DNA of 64,000 bases from Glandiceps talaboti (lineage: Eukaryota > Hemichordata > Enteropneusta > Spengelidae), in assembly GCF_964340395.1 (NCBI RefSeq), contig NC_135565.1:8233242-8297241 (forward strand), read 5' to 3'. Numbering within the stretch: the stretch's first letter is position 1; every line of letters starts with the position of its first letter. Below the pieces are notes generated by a model. That model worked only from the letters and a program-made list of their open reading frames with translations, was not told where the DNA came from and searched no databases. Position numbers and translations under genes: made by a program. This document shows, piece by piece, positions 1 through 13,700 of the stretch.

Positions 1-67
1 CGAGTATTGTCAGTAAAAGCCCACACATTAACACAAGGTAGTAGGTGTCACTTGTTTTTTTGTGTAG

Positions 68-942
68 ACGACAACTCAGATCAAATGTAAGTGAGACTGC
101 CTGTAGTCTCAGGAGACATGACAACTATTAGATATATAGAATACACTGTATGTTCCATTTATGGCCTTTTCCTGAGTGATTGGCTTCTCTGTGGGATTTA
201 CCAAATCATTGCCACTGTTTGATGTAAGAACACGCATGCAATTTAGAGTACAAATATCTCAAGCTGTTTCCATGGTAATTGCTGTCATGGAGCTCAACGG
301 AGTTTGAACTGGTGTGTATCACTTACAAATGTGTGCTGTCCTCTTTACATCAATATGTGTTCTAAAAAAAGAAGACTTTCTGGTTTGCTGGTACTTAGAA
401 AATATTGTAAATCTTGATATATTTGCAACTAGAAAATTTTGTGATTTTGTAGTCTTCAACTAGTTGTAAAAAACTGTTCATTTTCACAAATAACTAAAGC
501 GTGCTCCACTGTTCATGTAGCAAAGAGGCGTTTGAGTCACTACTTGTTTTCGCATGTTTGTTTTCCAGTAAAATAGGCAATTATAAGTCTCTAATAAATT
601 TTTTTTCCAAATTTCCATGAAAAACACACCAAACTGATTTCCCTTGAAATCGAAGAAAAGAGTTAACACAAAATGGTGTTCTTTTTATCAAATTGATTCG
701 TAACAACTATGCTATGTCTAACTCCACAATGATGAAAGGTAGGTGAAAGTACATAAACTTGGACACAAAGCAAGCACCAACTAGTAACATAAACACTATA
801 ACAGCTAGTTGTAAATTCATACACTTGACTGCAGCATAATTCAGCATTTGTAAATAAAACCACAAAGTAAATTTTCATTTTTTAATTTTGCAGGTTTTCT
901 TTTATGATTATCGTCATTATAGCATTAACTCGTAATCGCAAG
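68..942 (+). CDS. Possible 3' exons of an upstream single-pass membrane protein
   Basis: Two candidate exons agree in phase. The first is 19 nt at 68-86, between TTTGTGTAG and a strong GTAAGTGA donor, and reads DNSDQ plus two bases. The second is 49 nt at 894-942, between TTTTGCAG and GTAATG. Joined, they read DNSDQMFSFMIIVIIALTRN then RK: an acidic stretch, a hydrophobic helix and a basic stop-transfer. A short terminal exon at 2276-2293 (STLVK and a stop) would follow in phase 0 but has a weak acceptor. The 19-nt exon is unusually short and the call rests on splice sites and phase only. Confidence 0.28.
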
Positions 943-1044
943 GTAATGATTAGTGTTTCCTTTCATAGTTTTTAGAATCCTGCTAGCTGACAAGTCGGTC
1001 GAAATCTAGTAAAAATGTGTAAATTATTGCAGCAACTGGTAGTA

Positions 1045-2250
1045 CTTATAGGGAAACCATGGTAACATGTCAATGTGTGGAACTCAGGGTGATTTATATG
1101 AAAACCATGGTAACATGTCAATGTGTGGAACTCAGTGATTTATAGGGAAACCATGGTAACATGTCAATGTGTTGAACTAATGGTGATTTATATAGAAACC
1201 ATGGTAACATGTTAATGTGTGGAACTCAGGGTGATTTATATGGAAACCATGGTAACATGTGAATGTGTGGAACTAAGGGTGATTTATAGGGAAACCATGG
1301 TAACATGTCAATGTGTGGAACTAAGGGTGATTTATAGGGAAACCATGGTAACATGTCAATGTGTGGAACTCAGTGATTTATAGGGAAACCATGGTAACAT
1401 GTCAATGTGTTGAACTAATGGTGATTTATATAGAAACCATGGTAACATGTTAATGTGTGGAACTCAGGGTGATTTATATGGAAACCATGGTAACATGTGA
1501 ATGTGTGGAACTAAGGGTGATTTATATGGAAACCATGGTAACATGTCAATTTGTGGAACTAGGTGATTTCATGTAGAAACCATGGTAACATGTCAATGTG
1601 TGGAACTCAGGGTGATTTATAGGGAAACCATGGTAACATGTCAATGTGTGGAACTCAGGGTGATTTATAGGGAAACCATGGTAACATGTCAATGTGTGGA
1701 ACTAAGGGTGATTTATAATATGGAAACCATGGTAACATGTCAATGTGTGGAACTAAGGGTGATTTATATAGAAACCATGGTAACATGTCAATGTGTGGAA
1801 CTCAGGGTGATTTATATAGAAACCATGGTAACATGTCAATGTGTGGAACAAAGGGTGATTTATAGGGAAACCATGGTAACATGTCAATGTGTGGAACAAA
1901 GGGTGATTTATAAGGAAACCATGGTAACATGTCAATGTGTTGAACTAAGGGTGATTTATATAGAAACCATGGTAACATGTCAATGCGTGGAACTCAAGGT
2001 GATTTATAATATGGAAACCACGGTAACATGTCAATGTGTGGAACTCAGGGTGATTTATATGGAAACCATGGTAACATGTCAATGTGTGGAAAAGGGTGAT
2101 TTCATATAGAAACCATGGTAACATGTCAATGTGTGGAACTCAGGGTGATTTATAATATGGAAACCATGGTAACACGTCAATGTGTGGAACTAAGGGTGAT
2201 TTATATAGAAACCATGGTAACATGTCAATGTGTGGAACTCAGGGTGATTC
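1045..2250 (+). repeat. 48-bp minisatellite, about 25 units
   Basis: Units contain AAACCATGGTAACATGTCAA and TGTGTGGAACTMAGGGTG; most are 48 bp, some 44-51. A multi-unit block starting near 1131 recurs near 1369 (period 238 bp), so a higher-order repeat is present. One stretch reads as a 175-residue open frame only because 48 is a multiple of three. Confidence 0.95.
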
Positions 2251-4778
2251 AACCTACTTCTAAAATCCCTGGCAGTCAACCCTGGTGAAATGAATATTCT
2301 ACTCCTGTGGATGTGCCTACTTATCTCTGAAGCAAAAGCGTTGATGGCAAATCTGTGTGTACATTCAATAGTATAACTCTTTGCACAGCTTGTCAGTTCT
2401 TTACAGAAATAGACTGAAGCACAGAATTGTAATACTAAAACCTAGTGTATTGTTGACTATATGTGTACATTAAGTATATTCAGTATCGGGCTACAATGTT
2501 ACTATTCATATATAGAACCATTGAGTGATACTCTTGGTCAGTTCTGATTTCCATTACTGTGTGGTTTAGCTGAATATAGAGTTCTGTTACTCTGAAGGGG
2601 GCATTGCCAGCAGAGGATTATTTCAAATGTTTGATAACTGTCAGATTGACAGTGTTATTATATGAAAGGGAATTTAAAGGATTCATTGTGAATTCACAAC
2701 ATGTGATAAAAAAGTTGTGACGTTATATGATAACAAATGCATTGTTTCATTTACTGTCCTGTATCTATTATGTAGAGTAGCCGTCAATCTGAACTTAGGT
2801 GGAAGTCAATGTACAATATACATGTATAAAACATGCATGGCTGCACTATCTGTTTAAAACTGTTTTGTCAGTCATACATAATGACTTGGTCGTTATATAT
2901 TGTACATACATGTATTGAATAGTTGATGGTGGATAAATATATTCAACACCATAAACCCAATCAAAATGAGTTTTTGGGTCCGCACCCAAAATCAGCACCT
3001 CAATATGATCACGATTTGAATCAGTTTCTTATACTACTTCTGAATACAATCAAATCCTAAATAAGTTAAAATGTACATAAAATGTCTTATTGGTAAATAC
3101 TTACATTAATTTTCTAAATTAGCAATTTTCAGTGAGTATATTGTTGGTTGTCTGATGGGAAAAAAATATAATTCTCAAGTTACAACAAGGGCAGCTTTAA
3201 AGTGATGAGGACTGGGTATTTATTTTGCATTTTTAATTTATTTAACAAATTTTATCATGGCTTCCTACTTGACAAATCAATGTGAAACAAAATGGACCAA
3301 GTCTGTGTTTGTAACTCAGAAACTTTGACGGGACTAAGTTAACTTTTTAGACACATGAACTTAAAATGATTCATATTAGCGTAATACATGGATGCACCTA
3401 TATGGGTACCAGGTATATATTATCACATTTCAAAACAAATACCCAGCCTGAGTCTGACTCTTAAAATTCCTCAGACTAAATAGAAATGATCAAGTAGAAA
3501 TGAAAATTTACAACTTTTTAGAGTGTATTTAACATAAATTTTGTACACTACAAATTGCATGTAATGTATTATTGCTATGCTTGACTGATGCGTAGTACAA
3601 TACACATATTGTGTGTCCTACTTTGAATTCACAGTGCAGTACTTGTTTAAAGTGAATAGTAACTCAGACCTAACGGTCACTGAGGTGTGGCCTGATATAT
3701 TTGTTTATTGACTGGACTAGAGCCACTCATTACTATCACAATTGAACTAACAGAGTTCTAGTTTGTGTTTGTTGATTTGCATTACAGTAAATATGCATCG
3801 ATAGGTTTGGACTGACAAAGACATTTGTTTACTGGGTAGACAAGAGTTACTCATTGCAGTTAATTGAAATCTTGACTGGAGAACTACTTATCAGAATGTA
3901 CCACTAGAGGGCAGTGTAACAAAGTACACACACACACAGTATACATGTAAAGTGCTTCAGTAGTACAAATCTACTATTCCCACCAAAACTACCTAATAAT
4001 GTATGAGAAACCACAAGAGATATTTGACGTTTTTTCTCTTCTCATCACTTGTGGATCTAAAACTGTGACAAAACACCATCTGAATGGAAATATGAAATTT
4101 GATCGTATTAGCTTGAAATTATGGTCATATGAACTACTACTAGTGGTGCAAGTATGAAACTGTTACCATGGTTACAAATTAAAAGGGTCATAATCTCATA
4201 ATAGACTTTATAATATTATGACATAGATGACAATATTGATATGATAATTTTTGAATATGATAATAATGATAAATAATAAATGTTGGTTGTTAGTGCTTTT
4301 CCACTCTGTGCTCAAAGCACATCACAATATTATTACCCCTAGCATGGGTCTATAGCAGTACAGCAGCCCTTTATACTTCCTCAACTCCCTTTGGGAGCAT
4401 ACAATCCATTGCAGCCTATATAAGATCACATTACAAAGTCTATCATACCAGGTTGCAACCTCTATCCTAGCTACCATGGTAATTTTTGTGTTTATGGATG
4501 GTTGCGATATATTGTTATTATTGTATAGGTAACGGACAGTAATATCAAATGTTTTTGTAGATTTTGTACACATATAGATTCTACCATGGATCCTGGAGTT
4601 AGAACTCCCTGGATGTAACTGTGAAATGCAAAATATTGAGAAAAAATGTAGTGAAAATATGAAAGGAATATAGTGTAAAAGTTGAGGAAAATGTCTTGTT
4701 TAAATTCCAAAAATGAACAAAATTTTACACTTAACAAGGTATAGGTAGTTTATTTGCGTTTCCAGGTCCCCGGCCCAT

Positions 4779-4780
<2 letters not shown>
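2251..4780. other. Intergenic, no gene seen
   Basis: AT-rich unique sequence. It includes a CTCF-like word (CCACTAGAGGGCAGTG) near 3901 and a GTTACCATGGTTAC palindrome-like word near 4162. No exon could be supported. Confidence 0.5.
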
Positions 4781-4829
<49 letters not shown>

Positions 4830-4860
4830 GAGTTTGTATTAACGCCAAAATCCAATCTGA
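4781..4860. repeat. ATCA microsatellite with retroelement-like tail
   Basis: About twelve ATCA units (4781-4827), then AAAGAGTTTGTATTAACGCC and ATGGCGCTGAACAGG. A tetranucleotide tail next to a short conserved block is typical of the 3' end of a SINE. The rest of such an element was not delimited. Confidence 0.45.
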
Positions 4861-5479
4861 TGTAATGTTCTATGGCGCTGAACAGGAACAATAGTAGATC
4901 AATGTGAAAAGTTAGAGAGCTCTACTTGCAAAGAAGTTACACTTTAAAATTTTAAGTTAAGGCTATTAATTACAAAATGTACAAAAAGTAGAAAGTACAA
5001 CATAAACGTATAAATAAAACTAAACTAATTTCAAATAAAGTGTTTATTATTATTATATACTACAGACTCAGCAGCTTTTAAACAAAATCTCATACAATAA
5101 GTTACATATTTCAAATTACAAATTTGAATATTTCTGTTACCAGTACATGCATACATGCATACTGTCACTATCAATGTTATTTACTACCAGTAGCTGGTAA
5201 TCCATTTATTATTTCATATCATATTGTCATTAATTTCACCTTGATAAATGAAACTTAAGGTAACAGCTGTAACAGGCTTTGATAATCCTGTGGAGTTCTC
5301 ATTTCTATTTTGCATAATTTGCTATATGTCGCATGTTTGGCCGTCAGCAGTTATAGCGCCCTCTATAGTTTATTTTAACAACTTGAAAGCATACTGCAGA
5401 GACTCATTGTCTTGAAAAATTTTGTCTTTCAGAAAATTTACTAATTTACATAATGATTTATCAGACTACATGTACATGT

Positions 5480-5990
5480 ATATCACATCATATTAGTATT
5501 ACATCACATCACATCTGACATGATCACACATCATCACATCATATTATATTATATCACATCACATCACATCACGTCAGATCACATCACGTATCACATCACG
5601 TCATACCACGTCATATCACACCACATCACATCACATCACACCACATCACATATTTCATAGCATCACATCATATGTCATAACCTCACATCACATCACATCA
5701 TATCACGTCACATCACATCACATCACATCACGTCCCCATGTCACATCACATCACATCACATCACATCACATCACATCGTGTCACATCACATTACGTCACC
5801 TCACGTCACATCACATTACATCACATCACATCACACCACATCACACCATATTTCATAGCATCACATCATACCATGTCATAGCATCACATCACATCTTGTA
5901 CATCAACATGACATCACATCAGATATCAAAGTATCACATTACATTACATGCCATCACATCACATCACATCACATCACATTTCATAACATC
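5480..5990. repeat. Pentanucleotide satellite (TCACA)n
   Basis: About 500 bp of CACAT/TCACA units with frequent substitutions (TCACG, TCATA, CCACA). Old and degenerate. Confidence 0.95.
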
Positions 5991-8190
5991 ATAACCTTTA
6001 CATGTACCTCACTAAAATTCACAATTTGTTGGTAACACAGTGAGATTACAGTCATGACAAAAACAAAATCCCGGAAACTAAACTGAACTTAATTTCCTAC
6101 ACAATATATTCAACCAAATCAAGAACAATTTATTACAGCCACAAAACAGAAACCAAACAGAATTTAACGACATCCCTTAAAACCCATGAATTAATGACTA
6201 CCACTTTCACTCAGTGTTGTACACTAAAGACTTATTAAGATATTATTTATCAGTTTAATGATATACTGTCGGATCACATATAATTCGTTATTTTTATGCA
6301 TAAAAGATGCAGCGATTATCCATTATTAGCTTAGGTACCCAATATTTCTTTCAGAGCTCTGACTCTGTATGATCACATCACTTTTGTGACAACATAAACA
6401 GAGCCATTTATGATAGAGTGAACAAGAATCTGTCTGTTTGTAGTTGAACGTTCTCAGCTTATCAACAGCGCCCTCTATCATGGAGTGAACAAGAATCTGT
6501 CTTGTCACTTTGTAATTGAAAGTTCTCACCTTATCAAATTTTGTTTTTTTGTATTGGTTGAATTTCTAATTCTAGGAAAATTAATTTATTCTCTGGTAAC
6601 TTTAGCAGCCAATCAACTTCCTATTCAAGGCTGGAAATTAATTGTAGTCCCATGCCCACAGACTACCAATTCTTGTCATGTGGCTACCATAATTTGCTGA
6701 TGGTAGCCCACTCAGGCTAACACTGATTATGTGATGAAGATGGAAGATTTATGGACATGAAAGTATTTTAATAGCACATATATTTCCAATAGAGGAACTC
6801 TGTTTTCAGTTCTGGAATATGGGACTACAGGTCACAATCCTTGGGTTACCACTTTCTGAATTTGGTGCCCACTAGGACTACCAAAGACAAAAGTTAATTC
6901 CAAGCCCTGTCCTTGTACCATTACATTAGAAAACATTCTTGACCAATCAGCATAGTGTTTACATACCGTACTAATTCCATCCACACACCAATGAGACGCA
7001 TGATGTTATTGGTGTTTCAGAACAACAGATCATTAAGAATTTTGAATTTAAATGACTGAAAAGTGAAATTTATCTCAGAGATTTTACAACTATCAGTGTA
7101 TCACAATGTATATCATCTTACAGTACATGCATACACAAGCCAAGTTGTACATCTTTGAATACGAAATATAGAATTTGTACCCTGGTTGTACTTCATCACA
7201 AGAATGTGCATCTACACCAGAGAGGTTCTGCAATTCTCAAAATATGATAATTTTATTATCTCAGTATTTTTCTCCAATTACCCAGAAAAGACCATATAGG
7301 CGTTTTGTCACTACTTATTTTCCAATTACTGATATGAACTTAAGTTTCCCCTGGAAGAATAATGTTGGGGAAAACTGACACTCTGGCTGATGAGAATGTG
7401 CTTACCATTGTACATCATGTCAATTTAGAGGTATTGTATTTGAATCATATTTCAATAGGCCTTTGCAAAATATGGCATGGTGGCGCTCTACTTCCTGTCT
7501 GTGTGTACCTTGTATAGGTTACTCGGTTAATCATAGAGCATTGCTGATTTTCTCAATGTCTGAGCAATGCTAGTCTTCAGATAGTTCTCAAAGATCTATT
7601 TTTTACAAATTACTAGACTAGTACACTGTGTTCATATATAAAAAGGCATTTTAGTCACTACTTAATTTATTTTTGTGGTTTTTGTTTTTTAGCGCAATAA
7701 GCGAAATTATGTCTGTAGCGGAAATGTCCAGTTTACATTGCAGTTTTTTTCACCATATTACAGATACACACAAATATATTTACCCTCACGTGACTATGCA
7801 GGGTGTACGATATTATGATTGAGTCATTATTTTTATGAAAACAGTTTCAAAAAATGTTCTATTCACAACCTTGCAGTGCATACATGTATGCAATTTACCC
7901 ACACATCAGTCCTTACATCAGCTAAATGCTTACCTTGAAGTTTGAATTACGACTTTATCCATCCATAAAATTCATTACATCTCTTTTCAATATATATAAG
8001 TGTATTACACTAATTGTATTAAAATTGTAAATGTTAGCAAAACTCCGTCTATTACCGATTAAAGTCAAAATATTCAGATCAGCGCGTTATTCATTAATAA
8101 TTAAAGTTTCACCTTAATTTAATTCTTCAATATAAAAAAAATTATGCTCCGTACTTGTGGATCAAATCGATAAAGTTATGTCAGTTATCA
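5991..8190. other. Intergenic, no gene seen
   Basis: Unique AT-rich sequence. A roughly 70-bp block around GAGTGAACAAGAATCTGTCT is duplicated at 6411-6475 and 6479-6536, with GCGCCCTCTATCA between the copies. Open frames here are short and lack splice support. Confidence 0.5.
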
Positions 8191-8201
8191 TTATCATCAG
8201 A

Positions 8202-8300
8202 TGGTAGCAGGTTCTCCATGGAGACATCGCAGTTGTGCTGTGTTCTCACACAGTAGCTGGTTCTCCATGGAAACATCGCAGTTGTGCTGTGTTTTCTCTT
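8202..8300. repeat. Tandem duplication, about 49-bp unit
   Basis: GGTTCTCCATGG, ACATCGCAGTTGTGCTGTGT recurs at about 8210 and 8250 with few differences. Confidence 0.7.
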
Positions 8301-8544
8301 GCAGTACATTCATTGGGCCATGGAAAATGAATATTTGTGGTAGAAAATGAAACTCCATTTCTTTGTGATTCTAAACCTTTTTTTTAACAAGGTTGTAAAA
8401 ATTGTAAAACTTCCCATATTATAATCTACAGGCTTTTAAATATTTATGATGCTGATATTATAAGATTTCATTAGAATCAAAGGAATTATTTTGTTAAAAA
8501 AAGGAAAAACATTCACTGATAAATATTGACCTAAATTTTGATGT

Positions 8545-8877
8545 ACAATGTGTGTAGGTATGTGTATGTGTATGTGTATTTGTACGTATGTACATACATA
8601 CGTATGTATGTATGTATGTATGTATGTATGTATGTATGTATGTACATGTATGTATGTATGTATGTATGTATGTATGTATGTATGTATGTATGTATGTATG
8701 TATTTATGTATGTATGTATGTATATATGTACGTGCGTATGTATGTATACATACATACATACATACGTACGTACGTACGTATGTACGTACGTACGTACATA
8801 CATACGTGTGTGTGTATGTATGTATGTATGTATGTAAGTATGTGTATGTGTGTATGTATGTATGTATGTATGTATGT

Positions 8878-8911
<34 letters not shown>

Positions 8912-8960
8912 ACATGTGTGTGTGTGTATGTGTGTATGTGTGTGTGTGTATGTTTACATG
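8545..8960. repeat. TATG/ACAT microsatellite with internal inversion
   Basis: Over 400 bp of GTAT units, with a short inverted (TACA) and TACG part near 8750-8805, then TG-rich units. It is open in several frames on both strands, all repeat artefacts. The inverted part could fold back. Confidence 0.95.
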
Positions 8961-9326
8961 TGTAGCTATATCACAATGTCTAATATTTATATATTATTTT
9001 GTTTGGGGCCTTAAAGTATTTGTTTGATAGTAAAAGAAAACAAACATCGACAGAATTACACCTAAATTTTTTATGCATATCTGCTATTAGAATCATTATA
9101 TTATTATGTTTGGTTATGGCTAGCAAGTGTTTGATGGCTAAACAGAACATTCCATCTGTCATCTGAAATTTTGATATGCATATGTTACTGTAAACACATA
9201 GATTATTTTGTTTGGCTTCAGTATACATGTAGCAACGCTCAATAGCCAAAAATAGAAACTTTGACAGAATCTCAGCTAATTTTTGCACATGTATGTTATT
9301 TGAAAAATATATTATATATTATTTTG

Positions 9327-9715
9327 TTTAGGCCTAAAAAAAATAATTATTTGGTTCCAGTTACCCAACCCCACCTAGTTTTTTACTGTTCTACTGTTTT
9401 TTACTAAACTTTTTCATTTTCGAGAAAAAAATAATAAAATTGCAAAAATTATGAAGTCTCAAGAAATAGTGGATGCGCAAACTGACATCAACCTAAAAAG
9501 ACAATATAACACTATTCTTCCAATCTGTAATGGTTGTACATGTAACAGAAAGAAATAAATAACACAGAGACCATTTGGAAAAATGATGGAAAACCTTAAC
9601 TAGACACTCACACATGAAAAAAAATATACAATAAAATAAAATAAAAAATCGACCTACCACACCTATTCTAAAATTGAGCATTATATTGGAACCACAATTT
9701 TTTTTATTAGCCTTA
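9327..9715 (+). mobile_element. TIR element family A, copy 1 (about 390 bp)
   Basis: Starts GTTTAGGCCTAAAAAA and ends near AACCACAATTTTTTTTATTA with GCCTTA, i.e. inverted GGCCTAAAA...TGGTT ends. The interior matches a second copy at 36876-37264 over most of its length (GACATCAAC, CTTCCAATCTGTAATGG, ACACAGAGACCAT). It is a nonautonomous DNA element by structure; no transposase frame. Confidence 0.7.
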
Positions 9716-10615
9716 TACAGGTCACTGGTGTATGACAACAAAAGGAAAACATTCCATTCCAAACCAAAATTTTTGGTATGTGCACTGGTATATGAAAACA
9801 AACATATAAAATAGTCTGCTACAGTATCGCATGTGTTTCCGTGATTGCTAAAAAAAACTGAAAAAAAAATGAAAAATGAAAAATATATTCATCAACCAAC
9901 TCTAAACGTTGCTATAGTAATATGTTAATTATAGGACCTACAGAAATTACAAAAAAAATGTACTTACTTGTCCTCAAAATAGTAATTGTTTGATAGCAAA
10001 CAAAACATTCCAGTCAACATGTAAGTTTTGTGATTTTAGACGAAAAGAAATTATTTTCTGTCTTGAGGCAAGTGTTTGATAACAAAAAACAAACAAATAC
10101 AAAACAAAATATTCACTGCTTAAAATTATTATTAATAGACTAACATATAACAAATTATTTCGCTGCCCTTAATATGTATTTGATAATGATAGTGGGAAAA
10201 AAAATGTTTGCTGTCCTCAGCAAGTATTTTAAAATGAAAAAAACATTCAGACATCCACCGGACTAAATTTTGTTCTTAGACATACAGAAATTACTTTGGT
10301 GTCCTCAGCAAGTGTTTGATAACATGTCAATAAAAAATGATAGCAATGAGTAATGAGGTTCAACCTCATTGACTGTACGCATCATCATCATAGACTCTGT
10401 GTACACTGCGACATGTCGTGTGTTTAGCCTCAGGGGACAACTTACAGGCATTAAATATAATGATGAAATGTAACCTACCCCGTACCAGTATGCATGATAT
10501 TAATGTCAAACCCGCTCAATTAAAAGTCACTCCCAGTTCATAGCTTCTAGCTCAGTAGAGCTGACTTGCAGACACATCGTGTATTGTGTTTTATCCCAAG
10601 GATTAGCCGCTAACC
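9716..10615. other. Upstream of tetraspanin 1
   Basis: Contains three or four degenerate copies of a phrase like TCCTCAGCAAGTGTTTGATA (10060-10320), then sequence leading to the first exon. TTTTATCCCAAG before 10601 could be an acceptor for a 5' noncoding exon. No convincing TATA box. Confidence 0.4.
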
Positions 10616-10675
10616 ATGATTTTTCTTAAAACCGCACAGAACAGAAGACCTGAGAAAGGAAGACGACCGACCAAT

Positions 10676-10768
10676 ATGGGAAAAACTGAAGTCAAAGTGA
10701 AGAGGAAACTCAGCTGTGGTGCAAAATGTCTCAAGTTTCTTCTGTGTTTCTTCAATATTATATTCCTG
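10676..10768 (+). CDS. Tetraspanin 1, coding exon 1
   Basis: 31 codons: a short basic cytoplasmic N-terminus (MGKTEVKVKRKLSCGAKC) and the first half of TM1 (KFLLCFFNIIFL). Cys14, Cys18 and Cys24 are candidate palmitoylation sites, by family analogy. The donor GTAGGT starts at 10769. Phase 0. Confidence 0.88.
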
Positions 10769-13700
10769 GTAGGTAAAGTAATATTTTGACGAGGGTCACT
10801 GAGTACTAATGAAATGATATTTTGATAAATAACAGTTACAGAATGGGGGGGGGGGGGGATCTAATCATAAAGTTACAAAGGCTGAATAACCTTAAGGCTT
10901 AAATTGGGTCGGGAATCTTGGTAAAAACAAGACTAAGGTACTCAAGTAGAATTTACTGACTTTCAGTGATACTGTATTTCTGGGTCCCAGTGCATGACAG
11001 TATCGACAGTATCATGCTCTGGGAACCCGGAACACATTGTGGAACGATCATTTGTAGAAACTGATTTTCCCCACCAAATTCATTTCTGCAAATTAGTGAT
11101 TTTTGTACTATTTTCAGCACATCTTGTATTTTTACAAAACATTACAGATTTGATGCATATTACTCCATGTCTAGATATATATATCTGTATAAAATGAGGT
11201 AGACTTGTACTCACTTTCTTCAAGATTTCGTTTTTTATTTGGTTTCATACAAATTCCCTCAATTTTTCTCTCGAATTTAAGTCTCGCTGTTGAGTGTTTA
11301 TTTTGCGTTGCCCAGGTGTTTTGCCTTTGATGTCTATTAATTCACTTCCGTTTAGTTCAATATAGATATGTGTTTCATTTCCCACTTGATGCATGTCTTA
11401 ATATTTGCCTTTTAGATGTCTCGCTTTCACTTACGTACATTTGTACAATATGTAGCCTTTCTTTAAAATGACTTTAGAATTGTCCATAATAGACTCATAT
11501 TTTCACTAAATGACATTTTGTAAATAACAGAGATGGTACTAACCAAGAATATGAGTCATTTAAATGATTTATGAGAAATTATATTCCACTGAATTATAAT
11601 ATTTGTGTAAATTATAATTCAAATTTTAAGTAATTCCAAATGAAAATAATCTCATGCACTTTGTGTCAAATTTAATTTTATCTTACAGCTATCAATTCAA
11701 AAATCCACAATTTAAGACAGAGAAAACAGAAAATTTCCTAAGCATTTTCCCAAGCATTTTCCCTCCAAATTCGTTCAACAAAATTAATTATTTTATGCAA
11801 ATTTTAGTGCACGTTGTCTCAATTTTGTCTGGAAATCATAGCATCAATGCATGTAAATCAATTCATGTCAAAATGTGTGTAAAGCAAGAAATGTTATTCT
11901 TTTCATCAATAATTAGGTTTTAATATTTTGTTCACGTACATCTACATCAGGTAATGATATTGCTAAACAAATATAAATGGCCAAGCGTAACAGGTTGTGT
12001 GCATGTAGTGTTCGTCTAAGCTATCTAAATAGAAGTATTGAATTATGTTACGTAGGATGAAAATCAATACATGTACATTATAAGTAATATTCACTTGCAA
12101 TTTTAGCTTCAAAGAGTTTGATAGATGTTGCGACCTTAATAAGATTAACGTTCGTGAAAAATGGCGATAAACTGACAAGATATTAACACACTCCAGCAAC
12201 CATGAAAAATGGTGATAAGGACAAGGAATTAAAAAATGCTCCAATGAACCAATGCATCATGCACTTTCTGCATAAGTGATAAAAAGAAAATTGACCCGTC
12301 AAATTTTTATGTTGTCTGAGTTCGTGACATTTGCAGTTTATATTGGGTTTATTTTTAGCCTGCTGTTACCGTGACAAACATGTCCACTGACATGTAAACA
12401 TGTCTACTAATGTGTCCTTGTCAGAGGAGATTCAGTACCATGTAAACAAACTCCTGACAGCAGTATGCATGTATGTCCTTGCGTATTGAGAAACTTTATC
12501 CTTGTAGTGGAAGCCACAGATAATTACATTCCAAAATGAATTGCAAACATTTCACCTAGCTGCTAGGTTTATATACATTAGGTCATATATCATGTCATGC
12601 TGTCCACATGATAATTTAGATGGTGAACATACAAACTGAACATTACAATTTCAAATGGAGAAATTTTATAATGTATAGGCCTTATAAAAAAATTGTGTGG
12701 TACTGATTACGCTCAATTTTAGAAAAGATGGTTTAGGTAGATATTTTACTTTATTTTTATTTTTTTTTCTCTGTAAGCATCCAGTTCAGGTTTTCCATTG
12801 TTTTCCAAATGGTCTATGTGTTATTTATTCCTTCCTATCAGTCCCAGGATTCAGTCCCAGGATTCAGTCCCAGGATTTTTCAGTGTATGTGAAAGTACAA
12901 TCTAAACATACCGATTTTTCAAGCGGACAGGTTTTGTTATTTTCAACTTAGAGGCAATAGATTCACTTCCAAGTTCTCACAGTGTATGTGAACATGCAAA
13001 CTAAAAATAATAATTTTCAAGCGGATATATTATAATGTCCAAGATAAAGGCAGAGAATTCAATCCCAGGTTCTCACATTATATGTAGGTTAAGTTTAGGC
13101 CATATAAAACATACATGTATTACTTTTTTCCTATTTTGAACCAAGTTTTTCTATAGCTCTGTTAGACAACTATTTTTTGCATCTCAATTTTAATCCTAGT
13201 CGAATCCAAAGAGGGCCTTTTAAATCCCTAAAGCTATTCCAAGACACTTGCATATATAATATATAATATAACTTTATTGCCATTTGCATAAAAATACATT
13301 GGAAATTGGCTTTCCACATGCACTCATAAAAAGAGGTGAATGAAATTGAAAACTAAAGATTGGAGAGAAAACAACAATTGAATAAAACGTAGCAAATGAA
13401 AATGCAAGTGTAAAGTAAAAGCAAAAGATAAAATTGATGTAACACGTCAAATGATTCAAAATACACATGATGCTACAATGCTGAGACAAACATAACACTA
13501 AAACAAATGGTGAAATATCCTAGGATATGATTATTTAGGTGTTAAATCAAACTGAAAACAATAATTTTATAATAGATGTATAGTCATATACATATATGCA
13601 TATGGTTATTTAGATGGTGAAAACATAGACAAATAAAAACTGTTATTATTACTATTTATGATATGTAGAATATTAATAGATTGCTTCCATATTTGCATAT

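Noticed and set aside
1582-2109. 175-codon open frame
   Set aside because: It is the 48-bp minisatellite; neighbouring units are out of frame because of small indels.
2290-2376. Short frame MNILLLWMCLLISEAKA that looks like a signal peptide
   Set aside because: It stops after 28 codons with no usable donor; similar hydrophobic starts occur by chance in AT-rich DNA.
8436-9027. Several overlapping open frames rich in Tyr, Val, Cys, Met or His, Thr
   Set aside because: All arise from the tetranucleotide repeat and are open on both strands.
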